A stretch of DNA of 64,000 nucleotides from contig CAJHNH020002446.1 of the NCBI GenBank assembly GCA_905116865.2, forward strand, positions 909,765-973,764, given 5' to 3'. The DNA is from Candidula unifasciata. Lineage: Eukaryota; Mollusca; Gastropoda; Stylommatophora; Geomitridae. The position numbers and the translations under genes are program-made. The notes under the pieces are model-generated. The model made no database searches. It saw only the letters and a program-made list of their open reading frames with translations, and had not been told where the DNA came from. How positions within the stretch are numbered: the first letter of the stretch is position 1; each line of letters starts with the position of its first letter. Below, one piece after another: positions 29,991 to 41,770 of the stretch.

Positions 29991-30600
29991 AGCATTCAAC
30001 ATTCTTTGTCTACCTTGTACTCTGGATCTTTCTCTGCTAGTGTATGTCTTGTGTGGTATGGCGTCACAAGGCATTCTAAGTGGGCTAAATATTTGATCTG
30101 CTGACTTTGTAAATAGTTCACAGTTGGTTCTGTGCTAGTTTTTGTCTCTCAGGATCTCATTTCTTATTTTATCTTCTCTTGTCACACCTGAGCCCTTCTC
30201 AAACGTTTCATTTCCGCTAATATTTTTGTATTTCACTGCTAGATTTCTATCTATTACATCAGATATCTAGCTTCAAAACCATTTTATTGTTGTTGTGATA
30301 ATTGCAGAATCTAGACAGGCTGTTGTTTATTTACAATTTCTTATTCAAGTATTTTACAATTCAAAGATCACATCTGCTTATTGTAGTAAATGACCTTATT
30401 TACTAAGACATATTGTAAGCTTTGCATTTCATTTTCAACATCTTAGATTCATGAGCTGAAGTGTGAACTGCTTAATATGCTAGGCTACCAACACTGTTGT
30501 TCTGGTTCAGTGTGTAGTAGTGACAAGTTCACATATTTTCTGACCAGTTGTGCCACTGACTGTATGGACCTACAAAACATCATTCAGTTGCCTTAATAGT
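29991..30600. other. No recognised feature
   Basis: AT-rich sequence with no clear coding or repeat signal. Confidence 0.35.
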
Positions 30601-30603
30601 CTG

Positions 30604-30895
30604 TCTTCTTCTTATTAAAATTCACCGGTTGTAAAGTCTGATGGAAAGATCTGGTTATGCATCCACTTTTAGCTTTTATCTTGTTTCAGAACTTGAGTTT
30701 TGTATGCACATCTGTTTTACAGATCTGGCTTATTTGTATGCTGAGTGTTGGTTCCTTGTCTCTCAGGTAGATGCACTCTTTAACTCTAAAGGGCACACTC
30801 CTAAATAGTCGCCTGCTTCTTAGGAGGCAGTGAGTCTATTCTTCTTTTCCCCAGCATGGGCCCCAGAACCCACATTGGGGTTAATGGCATGTAAT
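30604..30895 (-). mobile_element. SINE-like repeat family A
   Basis: A near full-length copy: CTTCTTCTTATTAAAATTCACCGG through TTTACAGATCTGGCTTATTTGTATGC to GGCAGTGAGTCTATTCTTC and GGGCCCCAGAACCCACATTGGGG (given here in parts). Confidence 0.7.
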
Positions 30896-31259
30896 TATGA
30901 TTACTTTGTGCTTTTAGTTCTTATATCTTATAACAATTTTGTAACTTATTTAAAATATAAAATAAAAAAAACTAAACTTTTTACTGCAAATGAGAATGTC
31001 TTACAAGGAAAGAAAATTCATCATCATTAACAACTTGCACATTTGTTGATAAAGTTATTGGTGAGGAATAGTTTTTTATCCAGTATATAATGGGCAGCAC
31101 TGGTCATTATAATTTTGTGGGGATGTACCATGTGCATTAAGTAAGTAATGCCTCATATTTGTTTGCCATTCAAATAATGAAGATTGAAATATGAGACAGT
31201 GTATACTTCAAATTTGACATGTCGGTATTGTATGTACTTCTTGTTTTTGTGAATATTTT

Positions 31260-31530
31260 TTGCTTTGCACCAGTTCTTGTGATAAAATTGACTGTTTTTA
31301 GGAGTTCCCTTTTAGATCATCACAACTTTGATTGTAGTGTTGACACACTGGGCCAGTATTCCCTTCTTAATGGGCTGTACAAGGGATATTCTTGCAAGAC
31401 ATGTTCTGCTGTTTGCACAAACAGCCCACAAGGGCACAGTGGTGTACTGTGCATATGCTTGTTAAATTTGTTATGCCTTGCCCTGAGGCGTAAAATGACG
31501 ACCTGCCCATGCTGGTCAGTTCAGTGGTGG
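31260..31530 (-). pseudogene. Cys-rich C-terminus of an RNase H-type LINE
   Basis: Minus strand reads CALVGCLCKQQNMSCKNIP..., aligning with the CPCGL..ECPLHSPL module at 8690-8880 after allowing frameshifts. Confidence 0.55.
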
Positions 31531-31810
31531 TCATCTCTAGCCAGATTCTGTTCACTTTATTTTATGTACAAAATGGCATCTCATTCTGACGGAAGGAAGA
31601 GCTGCATTAATTCCTTTAAAACAGAGCAGAAGGACAGTGTGCATTACAAACACTGAATTATTGTAAGCTTTTTCTTTGTGAAAAGAAAAAACCTGTCATG
31701 AACATTCATAAACATTGGTGTTTGGAAGAGTGCAGTCAATAGGAGATTCTTTGATGGCTTTATTCAGAGAGATAAAGCTATAGAAAGTGTGTGGATGGAC
31801 CTGAGGAATG

Positions 31811-31878
31811 TTGTGCTCCCCCATCCCCCCTCCCCCAACCCCCCCCCACCACACGCTCCCCCCCCCCCCCCCCCCCCC
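31811..31878. repeat. C-rich tract with poly-C run
   Basis: Repeated C runs, the last being 21 uninterrupted cytosines (31858-31878). Confidence 0.8.
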
Positions 31879-32244
31879 AATGTCTCTTTGAAAATAAAAA
31901 AGGAAAACCCTGATACAGACAAGATTGACAAGCTTTTGTTTCACGCTGATGTTTGGTTATAGAAGTCATTGAAAAAATAGGATGTGTAAAGGACATGACA
32001 AGCTACATGGCATTGAATTTCCAACATTTTGGACAAACAGTGTGCAATTAACAAAATGTAGGCCATTACTTTCTGAATGCTCCATGTATAATTTCTTTAA
32101 TGTCATTGATCCATCTTCTGAGAGATCAAAGAGGTAAAAGAAAAGAGGAAGAAAATGATCCATCATGCCCTTGGGCAACAGATCTTACAACGGATCATTT
32201 GAGTGAAGTATATGTGTCTGTAGTTAGGGCTGCATTCAAAACAA

Positions 32245-32500
32245 GGTGATCGAACCATTTGATCTTCTGCTTGGATTACGATCTTCTTCTCTTCCACCAT
32301 TTACCTCATCGAGGTGTTGGGGGGAAATGTAAGGATCGTTTGTGCGCTTTTTCTAATGCATTGTACAAGTTGGTGTTAATTTCTGTCAGGTTGCTCCTGA
32401 TGATGTTGCTCCATCTCTTGCGGGGTCTTCCCCTTAATCTGTGTTCATTAAATTTCTTCAGCGGTGCCCTCTGTGGCAGTTGGTACCAGGGCATCCCCTG
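32245..32500 (-). pseudogene. LINE C-terminal tail
   Basis: The minus-strand frame reads HRLRGRPRKRWSNII then a stop, the basic RPRxRW motif at the end of RTE-like proteins. A related copy is at 39160-39470. Confidence 0.7.
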
Positions 32501-32760
32501 TAAACTTTAGCAGAAAGTTCTGGGTGTTCGTTCACCTCCAGACTCTAGTCCTGTTCCGGAACCTGAGTGTTGTATGCACATCTGTTTTACAGATCTGGCT
32601 TATTTATATGCAGACTGTTGGTTCCTTGCCTCTAATTTTGAAGGATGCCTCCAGTTAGTCGACTCACATGACATGCTTGTTGGGAGAGGCAGTGGGTCTA
32701 TTCTGGTTTTTCCCACAATGGGGCCCTGGAACCCACAGGGGGAGAATAACCAAGCATAAC
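32501..32760 (-). mobile_element. SINE-like repeat family A
   Basis: CTGTAAACTTTAGCAGAAAG through GCAGACTGTTGGTTCCTTGC and GGCAGTGGGTCTATTC to CACAGGGGGAGAATAAC. It abuts the LINE tail directly. Confidence 0.7.
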
Positions 32761-33359
32761 AGTATTTCATGAAATGAAGAGAATATTTTATGCAATATAT
32801 CTTTGTCAGTTGAAATGAGAGAGGATTCAGCCTCTTAAGTGAGTCATGTATCTGCGCTCAAGTGTTTCCATAGGGGTTACCTTGATTTCCAAACTGTGCA
32901 AGAGTCACAAGATACTGGTTCATAATCTGTAGAAATTTCAGTAAATCTCTTTTTATTCATAACTGTTGTGAAATTTATTTCCATTTATGTTCCTGCTGAA
33001 TGAAAATTCCCTGAATAAATAACATTCCAATCAAAGTCTTTATTTTATTTATCCAGCTGTGAACTTTAGATAGGTAGCTTGCTCTGGTTAGTTTCAAAAT
33101 TGATTTATAACAATACATTTTTTTTTTCAAATTTAGTGCAATCATTGTCTTTGGTCACATATTCGCAGCACACGAGAATTGAAATAATTTGTCCTCGTTA
33201 AAAGATGAAACACTCTTTGAAAACCATACTGGAGAGAAACTGAGGGCAAGAGAGCGAGAGCTAGACAGTGATACAAGTGTGAGGACAAAGCAAGAGAGGG
33301 CGAGGGGGTTAATAGACCCACTGTCTCACTAACAAGCATGTTATAGAACTAAATAGGGG

Positions 33360-33535
33360 TACTTCTGTCGAAGTGCATCTGCCTGATAAGCAAGGAACCA
33401 ACAGTCTGTATACAAGTAAGCCAAACCTCTAGAATGGATGTGCCTGCAAAACTCAATTCTGGAAGAAGACCAAATTCAAGAAACGGAGGAACAATCAGAA
33501 CTTTCCGCTGGTCAACGTAGAAGAAGAAGTTTAAG
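33360..33535 (+). mobile_element. SINE-like repeat family A
   Basis: GTGCATCTGCCTGATAAGCA, CAACAGTCTGTATAC, AATCAGAACTTTCCG, ending in a GAAGAAGAAG tail that sets the strand. Confidence 0.75.
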
Positions 33536-33539
33536 AAAT

Positions 33540-34620
33540 TATTGTTAGTACATCATCCAGAAATTATCATGAAAAGGATTGAAAAGAAATTACAATATGA
33601 ACTAGATGAAGCACAAGCGGGTTTCAGACAGGGTAGAGGAACTAGGGATCACATATTTAATATGAGAATAATTTTTGAAAAATGCAGAGAATACAATGTA
33701 GATCTTCATGCTTGTTTTATTGATTATAGCAAGGCATTTGATTGTGTCCAGCACCACCAACTGTGGACTATTATGAAAAGTATGGGGTTTCCAGCGCATT
33801 TAGTGCAATTAATTGAAAATCTCTATCATGAACAACAAGCAGCCATCAGAGCAGCTGGTGAGACATCTGATTGGTTCGAGATGCAAAAGGGGGTGAGGCA
33901 GGGGTGCATTCTCCAACCATACCTATTCAATATATACTCAGAAAATATAATGAGAAATGTCAAAAATGACCAGACTTGTGACAGTTATGATCCGCTCAAA
34001 ATTGGTGGCAACCCTATTCCTCAATTCCGCAGATGGCACAGTCCTCCTTTCGAACAGCGTAAAGGGAATAGAAAATTTAATATTGTCCGTCCAAAAGCAC
34101 AGTGAAGATCAAAATCTGTTCTTGAATTTGAAGGAAACGAAAATAATGTCCACAGATTAAACTGGCTGTCACCCAAAAATAACAAAAAATGATGAAGAAA
34201 TTGAAAATGTCACAAACTTTGAATATCTAGGCTCTACAATAAACAACAATGGAGACTGTTCAACAGAAATTAAAAGGAGGATGGCCATGGCAATGCAGAG
34301 ATTGAACAGCCTTAAAAGTCTATGGTTAAGCACCAGCAAGAAGATCAAAATTAGAATTTTGAGAGCATGCATCTTACCTGTGGCTACATACGGATGTGAG
34401 TCGTCAGTCCTTAAGAAAGAGAATAGGGGCTTTTGAGCTGAAATGCTATAGAAAGATTCTCAGAATATCTTGGACAAAGAAGATGAGAAATATTGACATC
34501 TTAAAAGATCTGAACATCAAGGAAGATTGGCTAATAAACAGCATCCTTTCTTACAGGCAGACAGTGATGAGAGCGACGTTCTGCACGGGACCTGCTACAT
34601 GATGATGATGATGACGACAT
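33540..34620 (+). pseudogene. LINE reverse transcriptase and C-terminus, 5'-truncated, frameshifted
   Basis: It reads DEAQAGFRQGRGTRDHIFN, FIDYSKAFDCV and KGVRQGCILQPYLFNIY, then shifts frame. The catalytic FADD reads SADG (second Asp lost). The frame shifts again into IENVTNFEYLGSTINN, the ACILPVATYGCE region and RIGAFELKCYRKILRISW. An internal deletion joins NSILS to RQTVMRATFC. It ends in ATG trinucleotide repeats at 34604. Same family as 19168-19735. Confidence 0.85.
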
Positions 34621-34857
34621 GATCCAGAAGGCCGAAGACAGAAATGATGACCAGTGATAATGACGAAAGTAGGTAACTTTATTATATTAATATTGGTAAT
34701 GTCACTGTCTGTTGCCTAGATGCTTAACGTGTCCACATAAATTGTTCATCCTTCTCAGTCTGTTTTGCCCAGTAAGTTTTAACAGCAAGCCAACTTGTCT
34801 GTTCCATCTCTTCAGTTAAAATGCTGTTTTCATTTCTTTCGCTTTTTTTTTTAAATA

Positions 34858-35035
34858 CTTCTTCGCATTCACCGGCTGTAAACTCTTGACAGAAAGTTCT
34901 GGTTGTTTAGTCTTGTTCCTGAACACCAGTGTTGTGCACATCGGCTTTACAGATTTAGCTTATTTGTGTGCAGACTGTTAGGTCCTTGCCTCTTAAGCAG
35001 ATGCACAAGTAGTAGTAGTAGAAGAAGTAATAGGC
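34858..35035 (-). mobile_element. SINE-like repeat family A, internally deleted
   Basis: CTTCGCATTCACCGGCTG, CAGAAAGTTCTGGTTGTT and the GCAGACTGTTAGGTCC core. It lacks the distal third and ends in AGTAGTAGTAG. Confidence 0.65.
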
Positions 35036-35424
35036 TGACCATAAATCCCGTTCACTTTGGAAATTTATAATGATAATGATGATAATAGTAAGAATAAGTT
35101 ACTACTTATACGAAATTAAATATTAAAAAAAAAAACAGGTAAAAAGAGATTTTATTTTTGTTGTGAAATGTTGGGTTTGACCGTCAATTTACTTTTAAAT
35201 TTAAAAAAAAATATTAAAAAAACAGTCTCTGGTGAGTACATGTTTTAATAATCGTGTGCTGTGCTGGATCCAAAAACTAATTTCTATGTTCAAGATTTAG
35301 AATCCTTGACCATAAAAACATGTTTCCGGAATTGGAAATAGCCTTATGATATCGTTTTCAATTCAATAGTTATACATAGCACCCAGAGTTTGCACTGCGC
35401 AAATTACAAACTTTAATAGTATTA

Positions 35425-35640
35425 TGATCCTCTCCCACGCCTCTAAGCATATTGGGTATATAGGGCTAGACCTATATTTTATAGCCCAATCGGTACTTTA
35501 CTTCCCAATACTACACCTGGTGCCCATTCAAGGTTGAGTCAAGACCGGCTCGAGCTGACACCAGGACCTCAGCCACCACCTTCCGAAATGCAGGCGAGCA
35601 TTTGGCCGCTACTCCACGGCGGCTCCCCACTTTAACAGTA
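35425..35640 (-). mobile_element. Possible tRNA-related SINE (family C), second copy
   Basis: It shares GGCTAGACCTATATTTTATAG, TACACCTGGTGCCCATTC and CCTTCCGAAATGCAGGCGAGC with the copy at 8400-8650. The minus strand TGGCC..GCTCGCCTGC start is tRNA-like. Confidence 0.5.
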
Positions 35641-35649
35641 TACGTAAAG

Positions 35650-35860
35650 GATGAAGAGTGTGTGACGTGGGCCCCATCAGGACCACACAACGAGCAATAT
35701 ACATCCGGTGACACAAAGTGCATGCAGTGGGATGAGAATAGCCCAGACGCAATTCCCAGAATGCCAGTTAAACCTTTAGGTTATATTTAGGGCACCCAGC
35801 AACAGCCGAGGTGGGGCTTCATAATAACGAACAATTGCGTCCTATACTAAAACGCCAAGG
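35650..35860 (+). mobile_element. Short dispersed repeat family B
   Basis: CATCAGGACCACACAACG, GACACAAAGTGC and the GGGCTTCATAATAACGAACA end. It lies next to an inverted pair of the same family. Confidence 0.6.
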
Positions 35861-35874
35861 ATACTGGTTGGTTG

Positions 35875-36145
35875 TTTGGTTAGCAGTTGTACCCCACCAG
35901 GACATCACACACGCGATAAACACCCGGTGACACAAAGTGCCACCATGCGGATGATGATCACCCGTGGAGAAGTCCTAGAAACCCCTTTCAGCCGTTAGGC
36001 CATATCAATGGCTAGGCCATATCTATGCCCCGGCTATATTCTGGGACCTCTCCACAGGTGATCCTCATCCGCATAGTGGCACTTTGTGTCACGGGTGTTT
36101 ATTGCTTGTGTGATGTCCTGGTGGGGTACAACTGCCTAGCTACCT
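35875..36145. repeat. Inverted pair of repeat B (hairpin-forming)
   Basis: The left arm (about 35888-35975) reads CCCCACCAGGACATCACAC..GACACAAAGTGCCACCATGCGG. The right arm (about 36045-36128) carries its inverse, CCGCATAGTGGCACTTTGTGTC..GTGTGATGTCCTGGTGGGG (written in parts). A (CTAC)5 tract (36138-36160) follows. Confidence 0.8.
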
Positions 36146-36477
36146 ACCTACCTACCTACCTATGTTTGACTGTGGGTTTTGCGTCGTTGCAGTTGACTTT
36201 CTCTTGTAGAGGGGAAGTAGCACCTCAAGCTACACCTCTTAAGTTTCTCAATAAAAAGATAAATGCGAATGTCAAAGAAACACATGACCTACAGAAAGAA
36301 AGTGTTTATTCGCTAGGCGCTAATGTATGTAGATGAAATAATTTAAGATTAGATTACACACATGTGCCTTTAATCTCTTGGGTGGAGCTAAGTATTGACA
36401 TCCCGTAACCACCCCTTCCACTTCTTCAGCAGCCATAGAAGGGTCCTAATCGAGATGGTGTCAGTAGCAGTTTGATT

Positions 36478-36968
36478 TCACGTGTCTCTTGCCTTTTCTC
36501 TGAGTGTAGAGTGTCGACCAAATCCCCTGGTCACTCCTAGCTGTACCATTCTCTTCTGTGAGTGTAGAATGTCGACCAGAATCCCCTTGGTCACTCCCAG
36601 CTGTACCATTCTCTCCTGTGAGTGTAGAGTGTCGACCAAATCCCCTGGTCACTCCTAGCTGTACCATTCTCTCCTCTGAGTGAAGAGTGTCGACCAAATC
36701 CCCTGGTCACTCTTAGCTGTATCATTCTCTCCTGTGAGTGTAGAGTATCGACTAGATCCCCTGGTCACTCTTAGCTGTATCATTCTCTCCTGTGTGTGTA
36801 GAATGTCGTCCAGATACCTTGGTCACTCCTAGCTGTACCATTCTCTCCTGTGAGTGTAGAGTGTCGACCAGATCCCCCTTGGTCACTCCCAGCTGTACCA
36901 TTCTCTCCTGTGAGTGTAGAGTGTCGACCAAATCCCCTGGTCACTCCTAGCTGTATCATTCTCTCCAG
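36478..36968. repeat. 58-bp minisatellite, about 8.5 copies
   Basis: The unit is GTGTAGAGTGTCGACCAAAT followed by CCCCTGGTCACTCCTAGCTG and TACCATTCTCTCCTGTGA. Copies vary by point changes and 1-2 base indels. Minus-strand frames across it read an artefactual Gly-Arg-His repeat. No host-gene context. Confidence 0.92.
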
Positions 36969-37087
36969 ACTATAATGGTTTATTCGTGCCTCAGCATTGT
37001 TCACTTCTCCACATCTAGATTACCATACATAAACTGATCACCCTTAGGTGCAGAACCTGTCAGTCTGTTCCAGTCGCGTACTTAGAT

Positions 37088-37790
37088 ATGAAAGGTCGAG
37101 CAGATGCCTTAGGTACCACTTTAAAAAAGGAGGGGGCGGGAGAGGGGCGTCAAAACATTCCATTTTTTTTTCAAAGTGGCATCTACTCATCTGGAGGAAC
37201 CATAATGAGCTTCTTTTTCTTGAAAAAAAAATTAGAAGGGAGCCACCCTACGAAGATACAACCATTCAACTCTGATCAGCACGAAAGTCGTAAGAAACGA
37301 ATCACTGGTGATAACTCAGCGGAGAAAGAGGAAATCGATAGGGTCATGAAAGCAACACTTGACCGCCTTCACAGAGAAATGGCTGAAAGGTATACATGTT
37401 TGCATAAAGCAGATGCAAAATATGGGTTCCTCCTGGACATTGAAGGGCTGTGTTATTGTTTAGATTCGAACTAAAGCAGAAGTTGAAAGCTGATATAAAT
37501 TTTACAGCTCTTGTGAGCGGCAGCTATGAGAAGAGAGTTTGTATTGCAGAATGCTACTGTCAACTGATACCCGCTCAAAGATAACACGATCTAATAAACT
37601 TCTGAACTGCATTATTAACAATGGAAACGGCAGTGTCTTTCCTAATCTTCACACAACTGTTCAGGTAATAGTAACCACTACAGTTTCCACTGGCAGCTGC
37701 GAAATATCTTTTAGTAGAATTCAAATGATAGCATCAGGTAGAAGATTCATTAAAGAAGTTAAGGCTCTCCTCCGAACGGCATCATAATAT
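37088..37790 (+). pseudogene. hAT-type transposase C-terminal fossil
   Basis: The first part reads HREMAERYTCLHKADAKYGF. After a stop at 37474 the frame resumes, then 37539-37787 reads VFPNLHTTVQVIVTTTVSTG..EISFSRIQMI. That matches the hAT dimerisation signature FPNL..LP(V)S...ERSFS.L(K). The catalytic N-terminal half is missing. Similar proteins are often annotated as zinc-finger MYM-like. Non-functional. Confidence 0.75.
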
Positions 37791-37835
37791 GGCGGCCATA
37801 GTATGATGCCGTTCAGAGGAGAGCCAAGTTAACTG
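37757..37835. repeat. Hairpin: inverted repeat of about 35-bp arms
   Basis: AGTTAAGGCTCTCCTCCGAA CGGCATCATA is followed, after GGCGGCC, by its inverse TATGATGCCGTTCAGAGGAG AGCC..GTTAAC. The stop codon of the hAT-like frame falls inside the left arm. Confidence 0.85.
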
Positions 37836-37869
37836 TCGAATACCCCAAGCAAAGGCAAGGCAGCATTTT

Positions 37870-38190
37870 ACAAAATGAAAACTATTTTATAAATCCTATA
37901 TTGATATACGGGTGTGAATCATGCACAGTTAGTAAACTAGTGAAAACTTTTTTGGAAGCTGCGGAGATGGGGTCTTATAGACGAATGATGAGAATACCCT
38001 GGACAGATAAAAAGAGCAATGAGGATGTCGTGAAAGAAACTGGCTCATGGAGAGAACTGATTGCACACATCAGAAAGAGACAATCTACATTTGTGGTCAT
38101 GTGATGAAAAGGGGAAAACAGGAGTACATCGTGACTGTAGGAAAGTTGGAGGGGATGAGAGGTAGAAAGAGACCGAGAGAAGGTTAGGGC
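37870..38190 (+). pseudogene. RTE-like LINE C-terminal fragment
   Basis: The frame reads LIYGCESCTVSKLVKTF and RRMMRIPWTDKKSNEDVV, then stops and a Lys/Arg-Gly-rich tail. Same family as 12115-12400. The fragment starts abruptly next to the hairpin. Confidence 0.7.
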
Positions 38191-38689
38191 CAGTTGTACA
38201 TGTTATGGGGGTCGTTAAAAGTACGCACATTCTGTAATATAGAGCAAGCGTGGTCACTGGTAAAAGCGTCGACACAATACAACGTCGCACCCCTGCCACT
38301 TAAACTTGCACGCCTTAAAGATTAAGACGCATAAATAAAGGTCCAATCAGAGTGTCCTGGCCCGTCTTCGTCACTCATAAGTGTGTAGCTGGGCCCGAGC
38401 TCGTTATATGTTCCTTAGGTTTTTTTCCTGCCAATAGCCAGTTTCATTGCTCTACTTACCCCAGGCGTGGCGTCTAGTTAAAACCTTTGAACCACAGGGC
38501 TATCTATTGCAGCTACCACGAGCTGGCAACAAGACGACGTGCTTCCTCTGGTGGGGCGTCTCATACTTTTAAACTCTTTCCCCTGTGGATTTGGGGAGCC
38601 TCGTATGGGTGGGTGGGTGTAGGGAGGGGGTGGGGTTGATAGAACCATTAGCCTCTAATATTAAGAGGATTTATGAGTGTTTCCTTCTC

Positions 38690-38880
38690 GAATTTGTCGT
38701 GCGTCTGTCTAGGAGACAAAGAACCAAGAGTCTGCATCCAAATAAGCCACTGGCCTTTGTAAAAAAAAAAAAAAACTGTGCCACAAAACTCAAGTGCTAG
38801 AACAAGACCGTAGTTCAAAAGTGGGCGAACAACCAGAATTTGAGTTTACAGCCGCTGAATTCTAAGAAGCAGAAGATGAA
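38690..38880 (+). mobile_element. SINE-like repeat family A with A insertion
   Basis: AGGAGACAAAGAACCAAGAG, CATCCAAATAAGCC, an expanded poly-A (38761-38775), then GGCGAACAACCAGAATTTGAG and TTTACAGCCGCTGAA. Confidence 0.65.
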
Positions 38881-39159
38881 GATACCTCGAAACAAAGGGG
38901 AGAGCCATCTGACTTTGTTGACACACAAAATCCACGACCCATTTGGATTTCCCCTTTTATTAAAAAACTGCTCTCTCCGCACTAAAATACGCAGTGCGCA
39001 AAATGTTGTACATGGAAGTAGCTCACACACACAAAAAATACAATTTTCGCATTATGGTGGGCTCCTGTAGTATTCACTAAACTACGACAAAGTTTTACAG
39101 TTTCAATTAGAAGGTTTTTGGGTAATGCGTGTTTGAATAGCTTCAATGGAATTATATGT

Positions 39160-39640
39160 ACTTCTTCTTCTTCTTCTTTTTCTCTTCCACCTTGTAACTC
39201 ATCGAAGTGTCGGGGGGCGATTTAATATTCATTGATGAGCTTTGTCAAGAGCACTATTAGGACTGATGTTCACTTCTGTAAGGCTGTTTTCAATGCCATC
39301 ACTCCATATTTTCCGAGGTCTTCCACTCGCTCTATACTTGTTGTAATATTTCAGTGTGGCTCGCTGTTGCAGATAGTACCAGGGTGTCCAAACAACTTCA
39401 TTTGTTGTTCTTTGATGACCTGTAAGATTGGCTTTATTCCTAGCATCGTCTGATTTCGTGATTTCGTATTCTGTCTTTCCTTGAAACTCATGCAGCTCTT
39501 CTACGGCATTTCATCTCTGTTGTCACAATTTTACGTTCATTGGAGGATGTAAGTGTCCACGTTTGGCACTGATAGCATATTATGTGTACTACTTTTTGCA
39601 ATTCGAAAAAAAAAATGTAGCTTTGAGTGGCTCATTTTGT
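39160..39640 (-). pseudogene. LINE C-terminal tail
   Basis: It starts with a CTTCTT tail, then CTTCCACCTTGTAACTCATCG, and a TCCGAGGTCTTCCACTCGCT block that in reverse encodes ..SGRPRKIW... Related to 32245-32500. Confidence 0.6.
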
Positions 39641-39669
39641 TTGTAGCGATATAGTCTATCTTCTTCTTC

Positions 39670-39960
39670 CTATAATCCATGCCGTGTGGCGCTAGTAGTC
39701 ACGTCTGTCCACAACTTTCTGCCTGTGAACTTTCAGTCAGTTCTGACACAGAGGATCTTCCATCACCAAAGAGTGTGTTTGCCTGTTCATTTCGCAACAC
39801 ACATGCATACCCTAGAGAAACGATTGACATAGGCCAATTACCGGGGATTTCTGAAACTATGTTTGCCACTCTGCACAGAGCATACATGTAGTCTCTACCT
39901 TTTTCAACATGCTTTATAAATTTGCTACAGTAAGAACATGTGTGCGCCACTGGTGACTGT
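39670..39960 (-). pseudogene. LINE 3'-tail remnant
   Basis: Shares CCATGCCGTGTGGCGCTAGTAGT, CTTTCTGCC and the SSVSELTESS end with 12140-12370 (the first string given in two overlapping parts in the sequence). It is deleted internally. Confidence 0.5.
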
Positions 39961-40039
39961 CTTTATACCTCCATTCTAAAGCTATATATTAGGGCATCAT
40001 GAGAAAGACATTGTTACAATAAAAGTAATCCAATCGCTT

Positions 40040-40074
40040 GTGTGTGTGTGTTTGGGTGTGTGTGTGTGTGTGTT
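40040..40074. repeat. (GT)n microsatellite, interrupted
   Basis: A run of GT units with one TTTGG interruption. Confidence 0.75.
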
Positions 40075-40164
40075 GCGAGTTAGAATATCTTCACAGCACT
40101 CCGGACACATCCAAAGGCGCTCAGATTACCCTCTCAACATATTAATCTGTGTCGTGCGGTTAAT

Positions 40165-41612
40165 AATGTTGGTTAACAAGACTTCTTGTGCATCTCATGC
40201 TTGGCTGTGCCGATCTTTACTTCCGATTCGCGTATTCTTAGCAGTGATGTGAAAACTTTGCTGCCAAAATCCTCAGAGCGTCCTATCTCTCTAAGGGCAA
40301 TGACAATGTCCTCGTGATGCATTGGTCGGCCATCTTCAATTAATGCCGCACATGCCAGTTTATCAGCTCTTTCGTTACCAACAACGCCTGCATGCCCTGG
40401 GACGAATATGAAGGTAACTGCACACACAGGAGAGCTTTGCAATTACTCAAATCACTGTCTGCGTAGCCAGCCTGCCTCGACCCCCCGGACCATGCTCGAA
40501 GAATCACTCAGCAAACACACGCGGGATTAGTCCTGTGATTCTAGTCACATGAAAGATTGTGTCACCGCCATCACCTCCATCGTCATGCTGCTGATAATCA
40601 TGAAGAAGGCACCGCTGGCTTCTTGAACTGTTCTGCCCGAAGAGCGAGCTGTAAATGCCCATGCACTCTTATGTCCTCGTATAACGGGCCCGGCTGTGAA
40701 GATCACCACATCTGTCTCATTTGACTTGTCACTGATAAGCGAGTATACCTCAGCATTGACAGCAGCTGGATTCTGCTCCCGACAACTCCTATCGCGCGTC
40801 ACGACACATAATAATGTGAGACTGGGCGCTTTGGACGCTGGTATACATTCCTCACCTGGATAGATGTCTGTAAGGCTGCTAACATGCATGATGACATCTA
40901 CCGAGCCATGATTTGACCCTTTTAAGCCTATTGCCCTTTTTCTCGAAGAGCATGAGGTGCAAAGGGTGCTTTAGATCTAAGCTTATTTGAGATATGCACG
41001 AGCCCTCCAGATCTCGATCCTGTAGTTTATGTTAGGGAAGTCGAGAAGGTACTTCATTGCTACACAAGAGGTGTCTCCTGTGCACCCCAGAATAATGCGC
41101 ATTGCTTCATTTTGCAACTTCTCGAGTCTTTCAATCAGAGTATGGCTGACAGTGAGGATGGCTAAAGCATATTCGATGGGAGAAAGTACAAGTCCCTGGA
41201 AGAGAAGCAGAAGCAGTCTCTGCTCAGTGTTAGCGGCGGCCAAGACCCTCATTGCTGACAGGCCTTTGCGTGCTTTTGCTATAACATGATCAACATGTTC
41301 TTTGAAGAATATGCTGCGATCAAACCTCACTTCGAGGTATGTCATCAGATTTGTTTTCGTCAAAATTTCCTCGCTGCTTTCCGCTGCTGGTAAGTTTGCC
41401 TTCATTATATGCGTGTGCAAGGAGAACCACGTTACTGAGGCCTTCGAAGGGTTGACATCAGCATTAGAATATGCACACGAGGAGGAGATGCGATCAAATT
41501 CACTGTGCATTGAATTGGCAATCTCTTGACATCTTCCATGTCGATATACCAAGAGGTAATCAGCAAATGACAAGGTCCTGCCACTCCCGCGCAGTTGCTG
41601 CTTAATTATCAG
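40165..41612 (-). pseudogene. LINE 3' half with RNase H domain (I/jockey-like)
   Basis: In order on the minus strand: RTLSFADYLLVYRHGR (the RT box with the second catalytic Asp changed to Tyr), YLEVRFDRSIFFKEHVDHVI, SPIEYALAILTVSHTLIERL and NEAMRIILGCTGDT. After a frameshift come the RNase H domain (DVVIFTAGPVIRGHKSAWAF, first Asp replaced by Ala) and FIFVPGHAGVVGNERADKLA. Key catalytic residues are changed and frames are broken, so it is inactive. It ends just upstream of gene 2. Confidence 0.85.
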
Positions 41613-41770
41613 CACTGTGTATGTGTGTGTGTGTGTGTATGCATATATATATATGTTTGTGCGTATGTATGTGTGTGTGTTTTGTGTGTGTGTGTCTGTC
41701 TGTGTAAGTGTGTGCGTAATATGTATCGATGGATGAATTGATGGATTTATGGATAGATGGGTGGAGCATG
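41613..41770. repeat. (GT)n and GATG-rich low-complexity tract
   Basis: GTGTGT runs followed by TGGATGGAT words at the 5' end of the antisense LINE. Confidence 0.7.

Noticed and set aside
31219..31656. 145-codon plus-strand frame
   Set aside because: It is mostly the antisense of a Cys-rich LINE C-terminus read better on the minus strand.
36461..37004. Repeat-protein-like minus-strand frames
   Set aside because: They arise from the 58-bp minisatellite, have no start context or splice partners, and the frame shifts between units.
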